NCBI RefSeq assembly: GCF_024707505.1
Contig: NZ_CP102604.1
Coordinates: 1,116,001 to 1,180,000 of the forward strand
Length of the DNA stretch: 64,000 nucleotides
Reading direction: 5' to 3'
Source: Pantoea sp. SOD02
Lineage (GTDB): Bacteria > Pseudomonadota > Gammaproteobacteria > Enterobacterales > Enterobacteriaceae
Position 1 is the stretch's first letter; each line of letters opens with the position of its first letter. Shown piece by piece: positions 60,812-64,000 of this stretch. Below the pieces are notes generated by a model that had not been told where the DNA came from, made no database searches, and saw only the letters and a program-made list of their open reading frames with translations. A program made the translations under genes and the position numbers.

Positions 60812-61315
60812 ATGATTTGGTTAATTCTCGCCACGCTGGCGGTGGTGTTCGTGGTAGGTTTTCAGCTGCTGACAGCCAGCTCGCGCCATGCGGTGCAGGC
60901 GCTCAATAAACGGTTGCAACTGCCGCCGGTGCATATCGAATCAATGTTGTCGCTGATGGGCAAAGAGGCGGCAAAAGAGTTTACCGATTACATCACGGGC
61001 GATAACGACACGCATCTGCACAATGGCGCGGCGGTGCTGCTGATTTGGCAGGTGCTGATTGTCGATGGCAGCGACGAAAATAGGCAGCGCTGGCATGGCA
61101 TTTTGAGCCGGGCTGGATTTTCTGCGTTGATTTCGAGGCAGCAGCTGTTGCTGGCGTTGGGATTTCTGCGTCAGCTGGAGCCGGATAGCCAGGAACTGCA
61201 TGTGCTGCGCGACCAGTACAATGCGCACTTCACGCAGCAAGGGATTGAGCTGGAAGGCGAAACGGAGCAGGGCGGGAATCTGGTGTCGTTAAGCGAATGG
61301 CGCAAGCGGCATTAA
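60812..61315 (+). CDS. DUF1198 family membrane-anchored protein (YicN-like)
   Basis: A 167-residue protein when started at MIWLILATLAVVFVVGFQLL, an N-terminal anchor; an in-frame GTG 21 bases earlier is possible. The cytoplasmic part has IESMLSLMGKEAAKEFTDYI and NGAAVLLIWQVLIVDGSDEN, which resemble E. coli YicN. Function is unknown. It stands alone on the plus strand between folD and argU. Confidence 0.8.
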   Translation: MIWLILATLAVVFVVGFQLLTASSRHAVQALNKRLQLPPVHIESMLSLMGKEAAKEFTDYITGDNDTHLHNGAAVLLIWQVLIVDGSDENRQRWHGILSRAGFSALISRQQLLLALGFLRQLEPDSQELHVLRDQYNAHFTQQGIELEGETEQGGNLVSLSEWRKRH

Positions 61316-61366
61316 GGGGTTTTGGTTAATCTGGCAGCACTCCGCTTCTGTTCAAGGGCAAAAACG

Positions 61367-61394
61367 TTGACGCGCGAGCCGCTGGACGTATAAT
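61367..61394 (+). promoter_or_regulatory. Sigma-70 promoter of argU
   Basis: TTGACG (61367-61372), 16-base spacer, TATAAT (61389-61394); the tRNA begins 17 bases after the -10 box. Confidence 0.88.
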
Positions 61395-61410
61395 CCGACC
61401 CAATCACTAT

Positions 61411-61487
61411 GCGCCCTTAGCTCAGTTGGATAGAGCACCGGCCTTCTAAGCCGTAGGTCACAGGTTCGAATCCTGTAGGGCGTACCA
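61411..61487 (+). tRNA. argU: tRNA-Arg (anticodon UCU)
   Basis: 77 bases with acceptor arms GCGCCCT and AGGGCGT, D-arm AGCTCAGTTGGATAGAGC, anticodon loop CTTCTAA (TCT), T-loop GTTCGAATC and encoded CCA. It reads the rare AGA codon. argU is a classic integration site (DLP12 in E. coli uses it); the sequence downstream changes to AT-rich foreign-looking DNA. The 3' end is therefore a candidate attachment site. Confidence 0.98.
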
Positions 61488-62256
61488 TTTCTTCTGCTAT
61501 AAACATCCTTTTCAAATTCATTTTTCTTGTCAGTGAATTAACTTGTTGAAATTTAAAAATTTGAAATGTGTTCAGTCGCAAAACTTAATTTCACCGCCCC
61601 AATCATGATGCTGTCTTGGCCTTGAATTAATATATATGGATAATGCTTTAACTTTCGAACCACTAATTATATTTTAACATTCCAATGACAGTTCTTTAAT
61701 AATGACAAATTGAATTTTTAGATATGGTGTAATTTATGCAAAAGTCACCTTTTAATTCAAAGGTCAAGTAATGATCTTTTCAGATGTTTGAAGTTGAGCA
61801 TTAGTGGTGTTTATTTATTTTGAACGCTAAGTGGTTAAATAAGAATGGTATGTTAATTGACTTGGTATCTTTTAATTAAGCTGCTTGTTTCTTATTATAA
61901 TTTTAGTTCATTGGTCTCTTGGTTTGATTTTGTAACTGAATGAGTTTTATAATGGTTTTATAGTGCAATAGTTTTTTTAATGGGAAGCCTAAAAAGAAAA
62001 TACCCTAAGGATGTATGTTTTCCATTAGTGCCATTTATGGCATAACTATAGGGTCAGATAATCTAACTGGTTCGAGTAATTTTAGAAAAATCAAAAGGTA
62101 TTTCAGTCATTATGTGAGTCTGAATCAAGGGGTAACAAAGCCTAACTGTTTCTTAGCTAACAAAAATATTATTGTTAAATAAACCTTGATGTAGTGTTTC
62201 ATGACACTCATAATATGCCGTTGCTAACATTATCCCCTGAAATTAGGCCTTAAAAC
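61488..62256. other. AT-rich gene-free region at the island edge
   Basis: 769 bases downstream of argU, markedly richer in A and T than everything to the left, with frequent stops in all frames. No integrase, tRNA or repeat of the argU 3' end was seen. Just before the methyltransferase gene lie a TAATAT box (62211-62216) and a small dyad AGTGT / ACACT (62193-62208), which could be promoter and operator. Confidence 0.7.
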
Positions 62257-64000
62257 ATGAAGCAATCCGCTTACGACTCCATCCAAGAAAAACGTCTTCA
62301 GCCCTGGAAAGGGGAGGAGGAAGTTCGATTCGCCTGGAATAAAGCTTTAGAAGACGCAACGGGGTTACATCTTTTTGCTGAACGAGATCGTAATGATGCA
62401 AGTTATAATCACGTTATCATTGAATATAAAGCTCCGGGGTATTTCAAAGGAAAAAAAGACAGTTCTGCTTTTCATAACGCAATCAATGAGCGACTTCTTC
62501 CTTATATTATAAAAAAATCTGGTGAAACCAAAATTCCCGAATCAGATTTCATCGGCATTGCAATCGATGGAGAGCATATCTGTTTTGCGCAAGTAATCGA
62601 TGGCATCATTCATTCACAACATTTAATGCCATTTTCACCTGAATCTGTTGAGATGGTGGTTGATGCTCTTCGTTCAGATACACGAAAAGGGCTTACAACA
62701 GAAAACCTGCTTGCTGATTTCGGTCATGGTTCTGCAAACGCGCGAGCATTTATGCAGCAGCTTTCTGATGGGCTTTCACAACAGCTTGCCATTAGCGGAA
62801 ATAATAAAATAAAGATGCTATTCGAAGAGTGGCGAACTTTGTATGGGCAAGTTGCTGATCTTTCAATTCTTCAAGCTGAATCTATTTCAAAAGAATTAAA
62901 TTTTATATGGTCCGGTGCGGCATCAGAATCCATTTCTGCTCGGCTGTTTGTTCTTCATACGTATAACTCATTGCTTATTAAGCTCTTAGCAGCAGAAATC
63001 GTATCGGCGCACGGGCTTACATCAACTTCTCAGCCAGCACAGAGTATGGCAGCTTTGAAGAATGATTCACAGATGCTTGAGTTTCTCAGTTCTGATATAG
63101 AGCGTTCAGCCATCTTTCAGGATGCGGGAATAAATGGTTTTGTTGAAGAAGCTATATTTAGCTGGTACCTCGATGTTGCCAGTCTCAACACTCTACCTGA
63201 GCTACTTCCAACTCTAAGACGTTTACTCTCTATCCTGTCTTTATATCGTCTTGACCATTTATCGCAAACGCGAGATGTGCTCCGTGACCTTTATCAGGGA
63301 TTAGTGCCAGGTAAGTTACGTCAGAGCTTAGGTGAGTTCTATACGCCAGACTGGCTCGTTGATTTCACTCTAAATAAAGTCAGTTCTCCTGATATTATGA
63401 ACCAGCGTGTGCTCGATCCGACTTGTGGTTCCGGTGCATTTTTACTCGCTGTAATTCGTAAGAAAAGACAGATCGCAAAATCAAAAAAATTAAGCGCCAA
63501 AGAAACTCTAAATTTATTATGTGAAAGTGTTTGGGGGTTTGATCTTAATCCTCTGGCTGTGCAGACAGCGAGGGTAAATTTCCTTATTGAAGTAGCAGAT
63601 TTACTAACAGAATGTCCCGGTCACGAGTTCGAAGTACCTGTTCTAATGGCTGATGCTATTTATTCTCCAGCTCCATCGCCTCAAAGCTCTGAGCCAATAA
63701 TTCAATATCGTATTGGCAGTCAGTTTGCAAAGCTCGATATTCATTTACCATTAGAACTGGCACTCGACCGTGTAAGTCTAGATGTGATGTTTAATCGTAT
63801 GGGAAAAGATGTTGAAGTAGGCCTCGATTTTGATGAATCCATGAATAAGGCTCGAAAAGGAGGGTTCTTTAATGAAAAATTACTCAAAGAGTGGGATGCG
63901 CCTCTTCGCTATACGTACGATCAGATTTTAAATCTTCATCACCAAAACTGGAATGGTATATGGTTCAGGATAGTTAGAAACTTTTTTTGGTCAGCAACTG
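62257..64000 (+). CDS. Single-chain restriction-modification-like protein (PD-(D/E)XK plus N6-adenine methyltransferase), 5' part
   Basis: The reading frame opens at ATG 62257 (MKQSAYDSIQEKRLQPWKGE) and is still open at the window end after 581 codons. The N-terminal part contains RNDASYNHVIIEYKAPG (residues 45-61), which fits the D-x(n)-E-x-K core of a PD-(D/E)XK nuclease. Much later come GEFYTPDWLVDF (residues 359-370) and LDPTCGSGAFLLAVI (residues 387-401), motifs X and I of N6-adenine methyltransferases, and VWGFDLNPLAVQTAR, motif II. Motif IV (NPPY/W) and the target-recognition part should follow outside the window. Type IIG/IIL enzymes and PglX-like defence methylases share this order. 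Confidence 0.85.
   Translation, partial: MKQSAYDSIQEKRLQPWKGEEEVRFAWNKALEDATGLHLFAERDRNDASYNHVIIEYKAPGYFKGKKDSSAFHNAINERLLPYIIKKSGETKIPESDFIGIAIDGEHICFAQVIDGIIHSQHLMPFSPESVEMVVDALRSDTRKGLTTENLLADFGHGSANARAFMQQLSDGLSQQLAISGNNKIKMLFEEWRTLYGQVADLSILQAESISKELNFIWSGAASESISARLFVLHTYNSLLIKLLAAEIVSAHGLTSTSQPAQSMAALKNDSQMLEFLSSDIERSAIFQDAGINGFVEEAIFSWYLDVASLNTLPELLPTLRRLLSILSLYRLDHLSQTRDVLRDLYQGLVPGKLRQSLGEFYTPDWLVDFTLNKVSSPDIMNQRVLDPTCGSGAFLLAVIRKKRQIAKSKKLSAKETLNLLCESVWGFDLNPLAVQTARVNFLIEVADLLTECPGHEFEVPVLMADAIYSPAPSPQSSEPIIQYRIGSQFAKLDIHLPLELALDRVSLDVMFNRMGKDVEVGLDFDESMNKARKGGFFNEKLLKEWDAPLRYTYDQILNLHHQNWNGIWFRIVRNFFWSAT

Noticed and set aside
62002..62054. Palindrome TGCCATTTATGGCA with nearby ACCCTA and TAGGGT, resembling the REP family
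   Set aside because: Spacing and symmetry do not match the GTAG units (centres differ by about 7 bases); taken as chance in AT-rich DNA, or at most a decayed copy.

Overview
The window is a stretch of enterobacterial core chromosome with the edge of a genomic island at its right end. Gene content and order closely follow the E. coli ppiD-to-argU region (ppiD, ybaV, fadM, queC, mdlAB, glnK-amtB, tesB, ffs, tomB-hha, acrRAB, dnaX-ybaB-recR-htpG, adk-hemH-gsk, ybaL, ushA, chiX, copA-cueR, qmcA, tesA/ybbAP, purEK, cysS, folD, argU). The lineage-specific differences (a cysteine desulfhydrase beside the DecR/CcdR regulator, a Zur-controlled metal ABC transporter with zinc-free L31/L36 paralogues, no mscK after acrR) suggest Pantoea or a close Erwiniaceae relative. 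The genus is an inference; the order is secure.

Layout. 1-6 kb: the ppiD 3' end, DNA-binding ybaV, thioesterase fadM, queC, the SgrR-like ybaE, the HAD phosphatase cof and a PLP cysteine desulfhydrase. 6-12 kb: its Lrp-type regulator, the MdlAB ABC exporter, and the sigma-54/NtrC-type glnK-amtB ammonium operon. 12-15.5 kb: tesB, ybaY, a 109-bp palindromic element, atl (ybaZ), 4.5S RNA and tomB-hha. 15.5-19.2 kb: an unrecognised gene, then a zinc-starvation module with two near-perfect Zur boxes, a 36-residue membrane peptide, a three-gene metal ABC transporter and rpmE2-rpmJ2. 19.2-25.8 kb: acrB-acrA and divergent acrR with an intact AcrR operator, rsmS, a GlsB-type membrane protein, priC and ybaN. 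25.9-31.6 kb: apt, dnaX (with its frameshift signal), ybaB, recR and htpG (with a textbook sigma-32 promoter). 31.6-33.6 kb: a LysR regulator divergent from a gene of unknown function, inserted between htpG and adk. 33.7-43.7 kb: adk, hemH, gsk, ybaL, ushA, a PACE efflux protein with its divergent LysR regulator, ybaK, ChiX sRNA and ybaP. 43.8-53.6 kb: copA (with a conserved CopA(Z) frameshift site), cueR, ybbJ-qmcA, cnoX, ybbO, tesA, ybbA-ybbP. 53.8-61.3 kb: purEK, lpxH, ppiB, cysS, an AAA ATPase gene broken by a nonsense codon, ybcJ, folD and a DUF1198 gene.

At 61.4 kb the tRNA-Arg(UCU) gene argU marks a sharp change: the next 770 bases are AT-rich and gene-free. They are followed by the 5' part of a large protein joining a candidate PD-(D/E)XK nuclease to a class I adenine-N6 DNA methyltransferase. 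This is most likely a single-chain restriction-modification or phage-defence enzyme carried on an argU-associated island, and it runs off the window.

Overlaid on the core genes from 31.6 kb onward is a dispersed family of short palindromes. Each unit is GTAG followed by a hairpin with arms GGTCGCCAT and ATGGCGACC. There are ten units, three pairs of them inverted, nearly all just after stop codons. They have the hallmarks of REP/REPIN elements.
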